This document shows, in pieces, positions 22,631 to 30,855 of a stretch of DNA of 35,127 nt. The first letter of the stretch is position 1; every line of letters starts with the position of its first letter. The notes under the pieces were generated by a model that was given only the letters and a program-made list of their open reading frames with translations, did not search any database and was not told the origin of the DNA. The translations under genes were made by a program, and so were the position numbers. The stretch is taken from the NCBI GenBank assembly GCA_900555035.1, contig USJX01000026.1, positions 1 through 35,127 of the forward strand, given 5' to 3'. This DNA is from an uncultured Prevotella sp. Its GTDB lineage: Bacteria > Bacteroidota > Bacteroidia > Bacteroidales > Bacteroidaceae.

Positions 22631-22689
22631 TCAAAACCACTGACAAAAAGAAAGATTTTTGCTCAAAACGCTAAAAATGTGCACGAAAA

Positions 22690-22722
22690 TTTGGTAGTTT
22701 CAAATAAAATGTGTAATTTCGC
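22690..22722 (+). promoter_or_regulatory. Promoter of the serine operon
   Basis: TTTG (22690-22693) and TAATTTCGC (22714-22722, one mismatch to TAnnTTTGC) are 20 bp apart. Transcription from about 22729 leaves a leader of roughly 107 nt before serC, long for this organism. Confidence 0.65.
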
Positions 22723-22761
22723 AGGCGTAAATCCATCATAGCGGATTACTCGTAGTCTTAT

Positions 22762-22794
22762 ATGGGTGGATTGTGCATGTTTGTTTCCTGCTAA
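22762..22794 (+). CDS. Possible leader peptide of serC (MGGLCMFVSC)
   Basis: A ten-codon ORF in the serC leader encodes M-G-G-L-C-M-F-V-S-C. Half its residues (two Gly, two Cys, one Ser) derive from serine, the product of the operon. Its stop codon lies in the loop of a small hairpin (TCCTG-CTAA-CAGGA, 22786-22799). GGATT occurs three times in the leader (22743, 22768, 22797) and could compete for AATCC at 22730-22734. No terminator-like T-run follows, so any control would be at translation. This is a hypothesis; a chance ORF of this size is common. Confidence 0.25.
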   Translation: MGGLCMFVSC

Positions 22795-22835
22795 CAGGAT
22801 TCAGATACGTAAATCACTTAAAAAAATATATAACG

Positions 22836-23906
22836 ATGAAGAAGTACAATTTTAACGCAGGTCCATCAATGCTTCCACGCGAAGTGATTGAGAACACAGC
22901 AAAGCAGATTTTGGATTTTAATGGTTCTGGTCTTTCATTGATGGAAATCAGCCACCGTGCTAAGGATTTCCAGCCAGTAGTTGATGAAGCTGTCTCCCTC
23001 TTCAAGGAGCTTCTTGACATTCCTGAGGGTTACTCCGTAATCTTCCTTGGTGGTGGTGCGTCCTTGCAGTTTATGCAGATTCCTGCCAACTTCCTCATCA
23101 AGAAGGCTGCCTACATCAATTCTGGTACTTGGGCCAAGAAGGCAATGAAAGAGGCGAAGCATTTTGGTGAGGTCGTGGAGATCGCATCATCGTCCGACGC
23201 CAACTACACTTTCTACCCACAGGTGCCTAACGTAGTGCCTGCTGACTGTGATTACTTGCACTTGACAAGCAACAATACGATATATGGTACTGAGCTTCGT
23301 GTAGATCCAGACGTGAACGTGCCATTGGTTTCAGATATGTCTTCAGACATCATGAGCCGCCCAGTGGATGTTTCCAAATATACAGCCATTTATGCCGGTG
23401 CTCAGAAGAACCTCTCTATGGCTGGTGTTACCGTGATTGTCGTGAAGGATGAGATGCTGGGCAAGGCTCCTCGTGAGATTCCTACCATGCTCGACTATCG
23501 CACCCACGTAGAGAAGGGCAGCATGTTCAATACGCCTCCTGTGGTTCCTATCTACACCCTGATGGAGAACCTGCGCTGGTTGAAGGCCAACGGTGGTGTG
23601 GAGGCTGCTGACAAACGTGCCCACGAGCGTGCCGAGGTGCTCTATGCTGAGATTGACCGCAATAAGCTCTTCAAGGGTACAGTGGAAGAGGCTTCACGCT
23701 CATTGATGAACATCTGCTTCGTGATGAACGATGAGTACAAGGAGTTGGAGAAGCCATTCCTCGATTTCGCTACAGAGCGTGGCATGGTAGGTATCAAGGG
23801 TCACCGCTCAGTAGGTGGTTTCCGTGCCAGCTGCTACAATGCACAGACCATGGAGGGTGTTCAGGCACTCGTCAAGGCCATGCAGGAGTTCGAAGCACAG
23901 CACTAA
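22836..23906 (+). CDS. serC: Phosphoserine aminotransferase
   Basis: SerC converts 3-phosphohydroxypyruvate and glutamate to phosphoserine and 2-oxoglutarate. The 356-residue protein starts MKKYNFNAGPSMLPREV, the signature N-terminus, and has LGGGASLQF (71-79), SGTW, HLTSNNTIYGTE and the PLP lysine K191 in YAGAQKNLSMAG. The C-terminus holds GIKGHRSVGGFRASCYNA, a substrate-binding stretch. An in-frame ATG at 22773 would add 21 residues with no family counterpart and lies inside the leader; 22836 is clearly right. First gene of serC-serA-DUF1015-yigZ. Confidence 0.97.
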   Translation: MKKYNFNAGPSMLPREVIENTAKQILDFNGSGLSLMEISHRAKDFQPVVDEAVSLFKELLDIPEGYSVIFLGGGASLQFMQIPANFLIKKAAYINSGTWAKKAMKEAKHFGEVVEIASSSDANYTFYPQVPNVVPADCDYLHLTSNNTIYGTELRVDPDVNVPLVSDMSSDIMSRPVDVSKYTAIYAGAQKNLSMAGVTVIVVKDEMLGKAPREIPTMLDYRTHVEKGSMFNTPPVVPIYTLMENLRWLKANGGVEAADKRAHERAEVLYAEIDRNKLFKGTVEEASRSLMNICFVMNDEYKELEKPFLDFATERGMVGIKGHRSVGGFRASCYNAQTMEGVQALVKAMQEFEAQH

Positions 23907-23945
23907 TTGACAGTTAATAATTGACAATTAATAATTGATGGTTAT
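23905..23945 (+). repeat. Three 14-bp repeats between serC and serA
   Basis: The units AATTGACAGTTAAT (23905-23918), AATTGACAATTAAT (23919-23932) and AATTGATGGTTAT (23933-23945) lie in tandem across the serC stop. Similar AATTGACAATTAAT runs are frequent in intergenic DNA of this genus, from memory. The role is unknown. Confidence 0.6.
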
Positions 23946-23979
23946 CCTTAGTGATAATTGTTTCTTAAAGGATTCAAAT

Positions 23980-24897
23980 ATGAAAGTATTAGTTGCAACA
24001 GAAAAGCCATTCGCAGCGGCTGCTGTGGAAGGCATTAAGAAAGAAATAGAGGGAGCAGGCAACGAATTGGTGCTGCTCGAAAAATATACAGAGAAGGCTC
24101 AGCTTCTCGATGCAGTGAAGGATGTGGACGCGATGATTATCCGTTCTGACAAGGCTGATGCCGAGGTGCTCGACGCAGCCAAGAACCTGAAGATTATCGT
24201 TCGTGCAGGTGCAGGTTACGACAACATCGACCTGGCTGCTGCTACTGCTCACAACGTGGTGGCTGAGAATACTCCTGGTCAGAACTCCAACGCCGTTGCC
24301 GAGCTGGTATTCGGTCTGCTGGTTTTCACTGTTCGTAATTTCTACAACGGCAAGGCTGGTTCTGAGTTGAAGGGCAAGAAGTTGGGTATCCTGGCTTTCG
24401 GTAATGTAGGTCGCAACGTGGCTCGCATCGCCAAGGGTTTCGGCATGGAGGTAGCTGCCTACGATGCCTTCTGTCCAGCAGATGTCATTGAGGCTGCCGG
24501 TGTTCACGCCGTGAAGTCTCAGGATGAGTTGTTCCAGACTTGCGACATCGTTTCTCTTCATATCCCTGCTACTGCAGAGACCATCAAGAGCATCGACTAC
24601 AAGACCGTGAACCAGTTGCCTAAGGGTGGTATTCTTATCAACACTGCCCGCAAGGAGGTAATCAATGAGCCAGAGCTCCTGAAACTTCTCGCAGAGCGTG
24701 AGGACTTGAAGTTCATCACCGACATCAAGCCAGATGCTGACGCCGACTTCGCCAAGTTTGAGGGTCGCTACTTCTCAACTCCTAAGAAGATGGGTGCGCA
24801 GACAGCCGAGGCTAACATCAATGCCGGTATTGCCGCAGCCAAGCAGATCAATGCGTTCTTTGCTGATGGCTGCACCAAGTTCCAGGTAAATAAATAA
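23980..24897 (+). CDS. serA: D-3-phosphoglycerate dehydrogenase, short Bacteroidota type
   Basis: The first step of serine synthesis, oxidation of 3-phosphoglycerate. The 305-residue protein has the D-2-hydroxyacid dehydrogenase fold without an ACT domain: RAGAGYDNID (75-84), NTPGQNSNAVAEL, a Rossmann motif LGILAFGNVGRNVA (135-148), and INTARKEVI with the catalytic R224. The usual catalytic Glu (in DVFxxEP) and His (in TPHIG) are not seen: the positions read TDIKPDAD (247-254) and TPKKMGAQT (267-275). I recall a similar TPKKMGAQT in Bacteroides SerA, so this may define a clade with altered catalysis. Start 23980 fits MKVLVAT; the longer frame from 23935 adds 15 unmatched residues. Confidence 0.92.
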   Translation: MKVLVATEKPFAAAAVEGIKKEIEGAGNELVLLEKYTEKAQLLDAVKDVDAMIIRSDKADAEVLDAAKNLKIIVRAGAGYDNIDLAAATAHNVVAENTPGQNSNAVAELVFGLLVFTVRNFYNGKAGSELKGKKLGILAFGNVGRNVARIAKGFGMEVAAYDAFCPADVIEAAGVHAVKSQDELFQTCDIVSLHIPATAETIKSIDYKTVNQLPKGGILINTARKEVINEPELLKLLAEREDLKFITDIKPDADADFAKFEGRYFSTPKKMGAQTAEANINAGIAAAKQINAFFADGCTKFQVNK

Positions 24898-24914
24898 AAT
24901 TTAGGATATAAGAG

Positions 24915-24961
24915 AGCTCATAGAGGGTGCTTTATATAAGTACTCTTTATGGGCTTTTTAT
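24915..24961 (+). terminator. Terminator or attenuator between serA and DUF1015
   Basis: AGCTCATAGAGGGTGC (24915-24930) pairs with GTACTCTTTATGGGCT (24940-24955) over 16 positions, four of them G-U, followed by TTTTTATCTTTT. It lies within a run of co-directional genes, so read-through to DUF1015 may be partial. Confidence 0.7.
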
Positions 24962-25046
24962 CTTTTAAAAAGAGAAGGAAATCCTTGTCATCTTTTTGTT
25001 TAATTACTTTAGAAACATTCAAATATTAATTATAAAATAAAACATT

Positions 25047-26381
25047 ATGGCTATAGTTAAACCATTTAAGGGCATTCGTCCCCCAAAAGATTTAGTAGAG
25101 CAAGTTGAGTCTCGTCCATACGATGTCCTCAATTCTGAGGAGGCACGCGCTGAGGCTGGCGACAACGAGAAAAGCCTTTATCATATTATTAAACCTGAAA
25201 TCAACTTCGAGCCAGGTACTTCTGAGTATGATCCTCGCGTTTATGAAAGCGCAGCAGAGAACTTCAAAAAGTTCCAGGAAAACGGCTGGTTGAAGCAGGA
25301 TGATAAGGAACAGTATTACATCTATGCACAGACCATGAATGGCAAGACCCAGTATGGTTTGGTGGTAGGTGCCTACGTGAATGATTACATGACGGGCGTC
25401 ATCAAGAAGCATGAGCTCACCCGCCGTGACAAGGAAGAGGACCGCATGAAGCACGTTCGTGTGTGCAACGCCAACATTGAGCCTGTCTTCTTCGCTTATC
25501 CTGATAACGCCGTGCTCAATGAAATTCTGATGCGTTATGCGGCAACAGAACCTGAGTATGATTTCATCGCCCCAATCGATGGCTTCCGCCACCAGTTCTG
25601 GATTGTCAGCGATGATAAGGACATCGAGACCATCACTGCTGAATTTGCCAAGATGCCTAGCCTCTACATCGCCGACGGCCATCACCGCTCGGCTGCTGCA
25701 GCCTTGGTAGGCGCTGAGAAGGCGAAGCAGAATCCTAACCATACCGGCAAGGAGGAGTACAATTATTTCATGGCTGTATGCTTCCAGGCAAGCCAGTTGA
25801 CCATCCTCGATTACAACCGTGTGGTGAAAGATTTGAATGGCTTGACTTCAGAAGAGTTCCTCGATGCATTGACCAAGAACTTCGAGGTAATCGAGATTGA
25901 TGCGATTAATGTAAACGTATCTGGCGATGAGGAGGGAATCCCTTGCTACGAGAAGTTTGACATTGATGCAGCTATCGAGCAGTTTGGCTTGGATATTCTG
26001 AAGCCAGCCGCCCTGCATTCATTCCTCGTTTATCTGGACGGCAAGTGGTACGGTTTGTTTGCCAAGCCGGGAACCTATGATGATGAGGATCCGATAGGTG
26101 TGCTCGATGTAGATATTTCTTCCCGTCTGATTCTCGACGATATTCTGGGCATCAAGGACTTGCGTTCTGACAAGCGCATCGACTTCGTGGGCGGTCTTCG
26201 TGGCCTCGGCGAGTTGAAACGTCGTGTAGATAGTGGTGAGATGAAGATGGCACTGGCCCTTCATCCAGTTACCATGCAGCAGATTATGGACATTGCAGAC
26301 AGTGGCAAGATTATGCCGCCAAAGGCAACCTGGTTTGAGCCTAAGTTGCGTAGCGGCTTGATTATTCACAAGTTAGATTAA
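25047..26381 (+). CDS. DUF1015 family protein, serine-cluster partner
   Basis: The 444-residue protein begins MAIVKPFKGIRPPKDLVEQVESRPYDVLN, the family signature, and contains IADGHHRSAAA (about residue 207), a DGHHR motif shared with ParB/sulfiredoxin-fold nucleotide-using enzymes such as archaeal free serine kinase. Further conserved stretches are RDKEEDRMKHVRVCNANIEPVFFAYPD and DKRIDFVGGLRGLGEL. DUF1015 genes lie beside serA/serC in many genomes, as here, and no serB is in the cluster, so a step in serine metabolism (serine phosphorylation or phosphoserine dephosphorylation) is likely but not shown. The last base of its stop codon is the first of the yigZ start. Confidence 0.9.
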   Translation: MAIVKPFKGIRPPKDLVEQVESRPYDVLNSEEARAEAGDNEKSLYHIIKPEINFEPGTSEYDPRVYESAAENFKKFQENGWLKQDDKEQYYIYAQTMNGKTQYGLVVGAYVNDYMTGVIKKHELTRRDKEEDRMKHVRVCNANIEPVFFAYPDNAVLNEILMRYAATEPEYDFIAPIDGFRHQFWIVSDDKDIETITAEFAKMPSLYIADGHHRSAAAALVGAEKAKQNPNHTGKEEYNYFMAVCFQASQLTILDYNRVVKDLNGLTSEEFLDALTKNFEVIEIDAINVNVSGDEEGIPCYEKFDIDAAIEQFGLDILKPAALHSFLVYLDGKWYGLFAKPGTYDDEDPIGVLDVDISSRLILDDILGIKDLRSDKRIDFVGGLRGLGELKRRVDSGEMKMALALHPVTMQQIMDIADSGKIMPPKATWFEPKLRSGLIIHKLD

Positions 26382-26968
26382 TGATTGACGAATTCAAGAC
26401 CATATCAGATACAGTGGGCGAGGGATATTACACCGAGAAAAGGAGTAAGTTTCTCGCCTTTGCTCACCACGTTACTACAGTTGACGAGGTGAAGGAGATT
26501 GTTGCCGGATACCGTAAGAAATATTACGATGCCCGACATTGTTGTTATGCTTATATGCTGGGTCCGGAGCGCACAGAATTCCGTGCCAACGATGACGGCG
26601 AGCCTTCTTCTACGGCGGGCAAGCCTATCCTGGGCCAGATTACGAAAGCCGAATTGACGGATATTCTCATTGTGGTAATCCGTTATTTCGGAGGTGTGAA
26701 ACTGGGTACCAGCGGTTTGATTGTAGCGTATCGTGAAGCTGCGATAGACGCCCTGGCGCATTGCGAGGAGGTGACGCAGCAGGTGGAGGAAATAGTGACC
26801 TACGATTTCACCTATCCGATGATGAATGATGTGATGAGGATTGTAAAAGAGATGAATCCCCGCATCGTGGATCAGACCTTTGATAATACGTGCACCATCA
26901 AGCTTTCGATAAGGAAGAGTGAGGCGGAGCAGTTGCGCACCCGCCTGAAAAAGCTTTCCTTTGAGTAA
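26381..26968 (+). CDS. yigZ: IMPACT/YigZ family protein
   Basis: The 195-residue protein has the UPF0029 N-terminal domain (EKRSKFLAFAHHVTTVDEVK; RANDDGEPSSTAGKPILGQI; VIRYFGGVKLGTSGLIVAYREAA) and a small C-terminal ferredoxin-like domain (residues about 135-195). The family includes mammalian IMPACT, a translation regulator, and E. coli YigZ, of unknown role. The start overlaps the DUF1015 stop by one base (TAATG), so translation is coupled and the gene belongs to the serine operon. Confidence 0.93.
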   Translation: MIDEFKTISDTVGEGYYTEKRSKFLAFAHHVTTVDEVKEIVAGYRKKYYDARHCCYAYMLGPERTEFRANDDGEPSSTAGKPILGQITKAELTDILIVVIRYFGGVKLGTSGLIVAYREAAIDALAHCEEVTQQVEEIVTYDFTYPMMNDVMRIVKEMNPRIVDQTFDNTCTIKLSIRKSEAEQLRTRLKKLSFE

Positions 26969-26988
26969 AGAAATAAGTGCTTTCTTTG

Positions 26989-27172
26989 CTGCGGATTGCA
27001 AATCCGCAGAGCAGAAAAAGGTTAGGACATTTTTTGTCGCCGGATTTCAAATCCGGCGGGACGCCTAGCGGACTTGAGTGCTTGGAAAATAACACCCCGC
27101 TAGGCGTTCCGGCGGATTTGAAATCCGCCGTTTAAAAAGGTTCGACCGCTTAATCGGGGATTTGTAATCCCC
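26989..27172. repeat. REP-like composite (copy 2) with long hairpin
   Basis: CTGCGGATTG-CAAATCCGCAG (26989-27009), then a spacer with AGGTTAGGACATTTTTT, then CGCCGGATTTCAAATCCGGCG (27038-27058) followed by GGACGCCTAGCGG. A complementary tail CCGCTAGGCGTTCCGGCGG and a further palindrome (to 27130) pair with the second unit to make a stem of about 34 bp with a 23-nt loop. CGGGGATTTGTAATCCCC (27155-27172) is a third palindrome. The order matches 8950-9053. It separates the convergent yigZ and uvrB genes and may act as a terminator. Confidence 0.75.
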
Positions 27173-27182
27173 ATCACCAGGC

Positions 27183-29309
27183 TTATACCTTCTCTTCCAG
27201 TTCCTTCTGCAATCGGAGGATTTCATCACGATACTGCGCAGCCTGCATGAAATCGAGGTCCTTGGCGGCTTGCTTCATCAGGGCGGTAGTGTTGGCGATG
27301 CTCTTCTCCAACTCCTCCCTGCTCATGCAGCGGACAATAGGGTCGGCAACCATCGTGGCACTATCCGGTTCGATGTAAACACGCTGCTGGGAACCATCGG
27401 CTCCCAGAACACTCTGAAAGCCTTGAGCACCCTTGGCTGCTTGAACACTCTGAAAACCTTGAGCACCCTTGATGCTCTTGATGGCGGCTGCTCCGGAAGC
27501 AGCTTCCTCCTCCTTACCCATAGGCAGGGCAGAGGTGATGGCCTTCTGAATCTGCTTCGGCGTAATTCCATGGTCGGCATTGTATTGCAACTGGATACTT
27601 CTTCGGCGAGCCGTCTCGTCGATGGTCTTCTGCATACTATCCGTAATCTTATCCGCATACATAATCACCTTTCCGTTCACGTTTCGGGCAGCACGGCCAG
27701 CCGTCTGGGTCAACGAACGGTGACTGCGCAGGAATCCTTCCTTGTCAGCATCGAGAATGGCTACCAGCGAAACCTCAGGCAGGTCGAGACCTTCACGAAG
27801 CAGGTTGACTCCCACCAGCACATCATAAACGCCGGCTCGCAAATCATTCATGATCTTCACTCGGTCGAGCGTAGCCACATCGCTGTGAATATACGCCGCC
27901 TTCACGTTATGGTTCAGCAGGAACTCGGTCAGCTCCTCCGCCATGCGCTTGGTCAGGGTGGTGATGAGCACACGCTCGTTTCTATGCGTTCTGGTCAGAA
28001 TCTCATCGAGCAAATCATCAATCTGATTCTCGCTCGGACGAACCTCAATCTCCGGATCCAGCAAGCCCGTAGGACGGATGAGCTGTTCCACCACTACGCC
28101 CTCCGCCTCTCTCAGCTCGTAATCGGCTGGGGTAGCACTCACGTAGATGGCCTGGTGAATCAGACTGTGGAACTCCTCGAACTTCAGCGGACGGTTATCG
28201 AAGGCGGCTGGCAATCGGAAACCATATTCCACGAGGTTCTGCTTTCTCGCCCTGTCGCCGCCGTACATCGCTCCAATCTGCGGAATGCTCACGTGGCTCT
28301 CATCCACCACCAGGAGGAAATCCTTCGGGAAGAAGTCGAGCAGACAGTAAGGGCGTTCTCCCGGATGTCTGCCGTCGAAATATCGTGAATAGTTCTCAAT
28401 GCCCGAGCAGTGGCCCAGTTCCTTGATCATCTCCATATCGTATTCCACACGCTCCTTGATGCGCTGCGCCTTGATTCCATCGCCTATGCTCTTGAAATAA
28501 TCCTCCTGTTTCACCAGGTCATCCTGAATCATTCGGATGGCACTTTCCTGCTGCTCCTTCGTGGTGACGAAGAGGTTGGCAGGATAAATCTCGTAGATAT
28601 CGAACGAGGCGAGACGGTGGTAGGTGAGGGAATCCACCTCCTCAATGCCGTCAATCTCATCATCCCACCAGGTTACGCGCAGCACATTGTCGCTGTAAGC
28701 CATGTAGATATCCACGGTTTCGCCCTTCACACGGAAGTTGCCACGCTGCAGGTCGATGTCGTTTCTCACGTAGAGCGCATCCACCAGTTTTCTGAGGAAC
28801 TCGTTTCTGTCAATCCGCTGCCCCTTCTGAATCTTGATGATGTTCTCCTGCATCGCCACCGGTCCGCCCATACCGTAGATGCACGATACGGAAGAAACCA
28901 CGATGACATCCTTTCTGCCCGAGAGCAGAGCCGATACGGCACCGAGACGGAGCTTGTCAATCTCGTCGTTGATGGCGAGGTCTTTCTCGATGTAGGTGTC
29001 GGTGGTAGGCAGATAGGCCTCCGGCTGATAGTAGTCGTAGTAGGACACGTAGTATTCCACGGCGTTCTCGGGGAAGAATCCCTTCATCTCCTGATAGAGC
29101 TGTGCGGCGAGCGTCTTGTTGTGACTCAATATCAGCGTAGGCTTTCCCACGTTGGCAATGACGTTGGCAACGGTGAAGGTTTTTCCCGAACCGGTAACGC
29201 CTAGGAGCACCTGTGCCGGTTCCCCCTGCTCAATGCCTTCGGTGAGCTGCCGGATAGCCTGCGGCTGGTCGCCCGTAGGCTTATATTGCGAAGTAATCTT
29301 GAAATCCAT
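27183..29309 (-). CDS. uvrB: Excinuclease ABC subunit B
   Basis: UvrB verifies DNA damage delivered by UvrA and recruits UvrC. The 708-residue protein has Walker A GVTGSGKT (37-44), the beta-hairpin YYDYYQPEAYLPTTDTYIEKD (90-110 region), VVDESHV, FDNRPLKFEEF, HSDVATLDR, GVNLLREGLDLPE and QTAGRAARN, then a C-terminal UVR motif (LMKQAAKDLDFMQAAQYRDEI). Between the helicase core and the UVR motif there is an insert with two copies of KGAQGFQSV (residues about 608-626), not found in E. coli UvrB and likely disordered. A minus-strand -7 box (TATTTTTGC) lies at 29389-29381. Confidence 0.97.
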   Translation of the reverse strand: MDFKITSQYKPTGDQPQAIRQLTEGIEQGEPAQVLLGVTGSGKTFTVANVIANVGKPTLILSHNKTLAAQLYQEMKGFFPENAVEYYVSYYDYYQPEAYLPTTDTYIEKDLAINDEIDKLRLGAVSALLSGRKDVIVVSSVSCIYGMGGPVAMQENIIKIQKGQRIDRNEFLRKLVDALYVRNDIDLQRGNFRVKGETVDIYMAYSDNVLRVTWWDDEIDGIEEVDSLTYHRLASFDIYEIYPANLFVTTKEQQESAIRMIQDDLVKQEDYFKSIGDGIKAQRIKERVEYDMEMIKELGHCSGIENYSRYFDGRHPGERPYCLLDFFPKDFLLVVDESHVSIPQIGAMYGGDRARKQNLVEYGFRLPAAFDNRPLKFEEFHSLIHQAIYVSATPADYELREAEGVVVEQLIRPTGLLDPEIEVRPSENQIDDLLDEILTRTHRNERVLITTLTKRMAEELTEFLLNHNVKAAYIHSDVATLDRVKIMNDLRAGVYDVLVGVNLLREGLDLPEVSLVAILDADKEGFLRSHRSLTQTAGRAARNVNGKVIMYADKITDSMQKTIDETARRRSIQLQYNADHGITPKQIQKAITSALPMGKEEEAASGAAAIKSIKGAQGFQSVQAAKGAQGFQSVLGADGSQQRVYIEPDSATMVADPIVRCMSREELEKSIANTTALMKQAAKDLDFMQAAQYRDEILRLQKELEEKV

Positions 29310-29380
29310 AATTTATCTTGAACTTAAACGTTTCACATCGAAAACAGTGCTTTTTCTCTTGAAAAGTTCTGTTTCAAGGT

Positions 29381-29389
29381 GCAAAAATA
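29381..29389 (-). promoter_or_regulatory. -7 box of uvrB
   Basis: TATTTTTGC on the minus strand, 72 bp before the uvrB start, is a consensus -7 element; no convincing -33 TTTG is seen 19-21 bp upstream. Confidence 0.45.
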
Positions 29390-29451
29390 CAAAAAAAAAC
29401 GGCATTAATCGTTATAAAGATTAATTATTTGCGAAAAAATGTATTTTTTCT

Positions 29452-29483
29452 TTTGATAATTAGCTAATTATCCGTAACTTTGC
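29452..29483 (+). promoter_or_regulatory. Promoter of bamD
   Basis: TTTG (29452-29455) and TAACTTTGC (29475-29483) are 19 bp apart. The start of transcription would be near 29489, with a 13-nt leader before the ATG at 29502. Confidence 0.75.
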
Positions 29484-29501
29484 ATGCACAATTAGAAAAA
29501 T

Positions 29502-30365
29502 ATGAAGAAATCAGTAATAATTGCAGCTTGCACAGCACTGCTCATGACGGGTTGTGCGAACGAATATAACCAGGTGTACAAGGCCGCAACACCATCGTAT
29601 AAGTACGAGTATGCCAAGCAATGTTTTGCTCAGGGCAAGTACTCTCGTGCCATTCCTCTGCTGCAGGATGTAGTGACCATGAAGAAGGGTTCTACCGAGG
29701 GCGAGGAGTGTCTCTATATGCTGGCGATGGCTGAGTATGGATTGAAGGACTACGAAACAGCATCTGAGTATTTCAAGAAGTATTATTCTTCTTATCCTAA
29801 GGGACAGTATGCCGAGAATGCGAAGTACTTCGTGGGCGAGAGTCTCTATCAGAATGCTCCGGAGCCACGTCTCGACCAGAGTACCACCTATACGGCAATC
29901 TCTGCCTTCCAGGAGTATCTCGACCTCTTCCCGGATGCCCGTCTTAAGGCACAGGCTACCCAGCGACTCTACTCCCTGCAGGACCTGCTGGTAGAGAAGG
30001 AGTACAAGAGTGCCAGCCTCTATTTCGGAATGGGAACCTATTTCGGCAACTGCACCGAGGGCGGCAACAACTATGAGGCTTGCATCGTTACAGCCCAGAA
30101 CGCCTTGAAGGATTATCCTTACAGCAACAAGCGCGAGGAGTTTGCCACACTGATTATGAAGAGCAAGTACGAGCTTGCCAAGATGAGTGTGGAGAGCAAG
30201 CAGCTGGAGCGCTATCAGGATGCTGAGGATGAGTGCTACGGCTTCATCAATGAGTATCCGGACTCTAAGGAGCGTGCCACTGCCGAGAAGTATATCGAGA
30301 AATGCAAGGAATTCGAGAAGGCTCATCCGGAAGATACCCTCGAAAAACTGGCAGGACAGAACTAA
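29502..30365 (+). CDS. bamD: Outer membrane assembly lipoprotein BamD
   Basis: BamD is the essential lipoprotein of the BAM complex that inserts beta-barrel proteins in the outer membrane. The 287-residue protein has a lipoprotein signal peptide with the lipobox LMTGC (C18) and TPR repeats: YEYAKQCFAQGKYSRAIPLLQDV, YMLAMAEYGLKDYETASEYFKKYYSSYPKGQYAENAKYFVGESLY, YQDAEDECYGFINEYPDSKERATAEKYIEKC. The length and the first TPRs are typical of Bacteroidota BamD. The omega-like RNA polymerase gene and a DUF4293 gene follow on the same strand. Confidence 0.93.
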   Translation: MKKSVIIAACTALLMTGCANEYNQVYKAATPSYKYEYAKQCFAQGKYSRAIPLLQDVVTMKKGSTEGEECLYMLAMAEYGLKDYETASEYFKKYYSSYPKGQYAENAKYFVGESLYQNAPEPRLDQSTTYTAISAFQEYLDLFPDARLKAQATQRLYSLQDLLVEKEYKSASLYFGMGTYFGNCTEGGNNYEACIVTAQNALKDYPYSNKREEFATLIMKSKYELAKMSVESKQLERYQDAEDECYGFINEYPDSKERATAEKYIEKCKEFEKAHPEDTLEKLAGQN

Positions 30366-30475
30366 GGCAAATCCCTTATGAAGGATAAGGGAACATCGGG
30401 AAAAGAATAAGGTAAAAACCACCTATATATAATAAGGTGGGAAACAAGATAAAAAAATATATAGTACTATAAATT

Positions 30476-30826
30476 ATGGATTACAAGAAATCAAAAGCAC
30501 CAGTTAACACAGTTACCCGTAACATCATGGACCTCTGTGATGATACGCATAACATTTACAAGAGTGTTGCCATCATCGCCAAGCGAGCTAACCAGATTTC
30601 GCTGGAGATTAAGCAGGACTTGAGCAAGAAACTCGCTGAGTTCGCTTCTTACAACGACTCATTGGAGGAGGTTTTCGAGAACCGTGAGCAGATTGAGATC
30701 TCTCGCTACTATGAGAAGTTGCCAAAGCCAACTTTGATTGCTACCGAGGAGTTTATCGAGAAGAGCATCTACTGGCGTGATCCTACCATGCCTGCTCATG
30801 CCCAGCAGGAGGAGCCTGCATTCTAA
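30476..30826 (+). CDS. rpoZ: RNA polymerase omega-like subunit, Bacteroidota type
   Basis: The 116-residue protein starts MDYKKSKAPVNTVTRNIMDLCDDTHNIYKSVAIIAKRANQIS. The helix with AIIAKRANQI is the omega-subunit signature (compare iia.RArqi), and the extended tail (SYNDSLEEVFENREQIEISRYYEKLPKPTLIATEEF) is the phylum's form. It stabilises the beta-prime subunit of RNA polymerase. It follows bamD by 110 bp; the gap holds two small hairpins (CCCTTA...TAAGGG near 30373-30392 and CCACCT...AGGTGG near 30419-30440) without a T-run. Confidence 0.85.
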   Translation: MDYKKSKAPVNTVTRNIMDLCDDTHNIYKSVAIIAKRANQISLEIKQDLSKKLAEFASYNDSLEEVFENREQIEISRYYEKLPKPTLIATEEFIEKSIYWRDPTMPAHAQQEEPAF

Positions 30827-30855
30827 ACGCCGGAATCATCAAAATTAGGTAAGTT

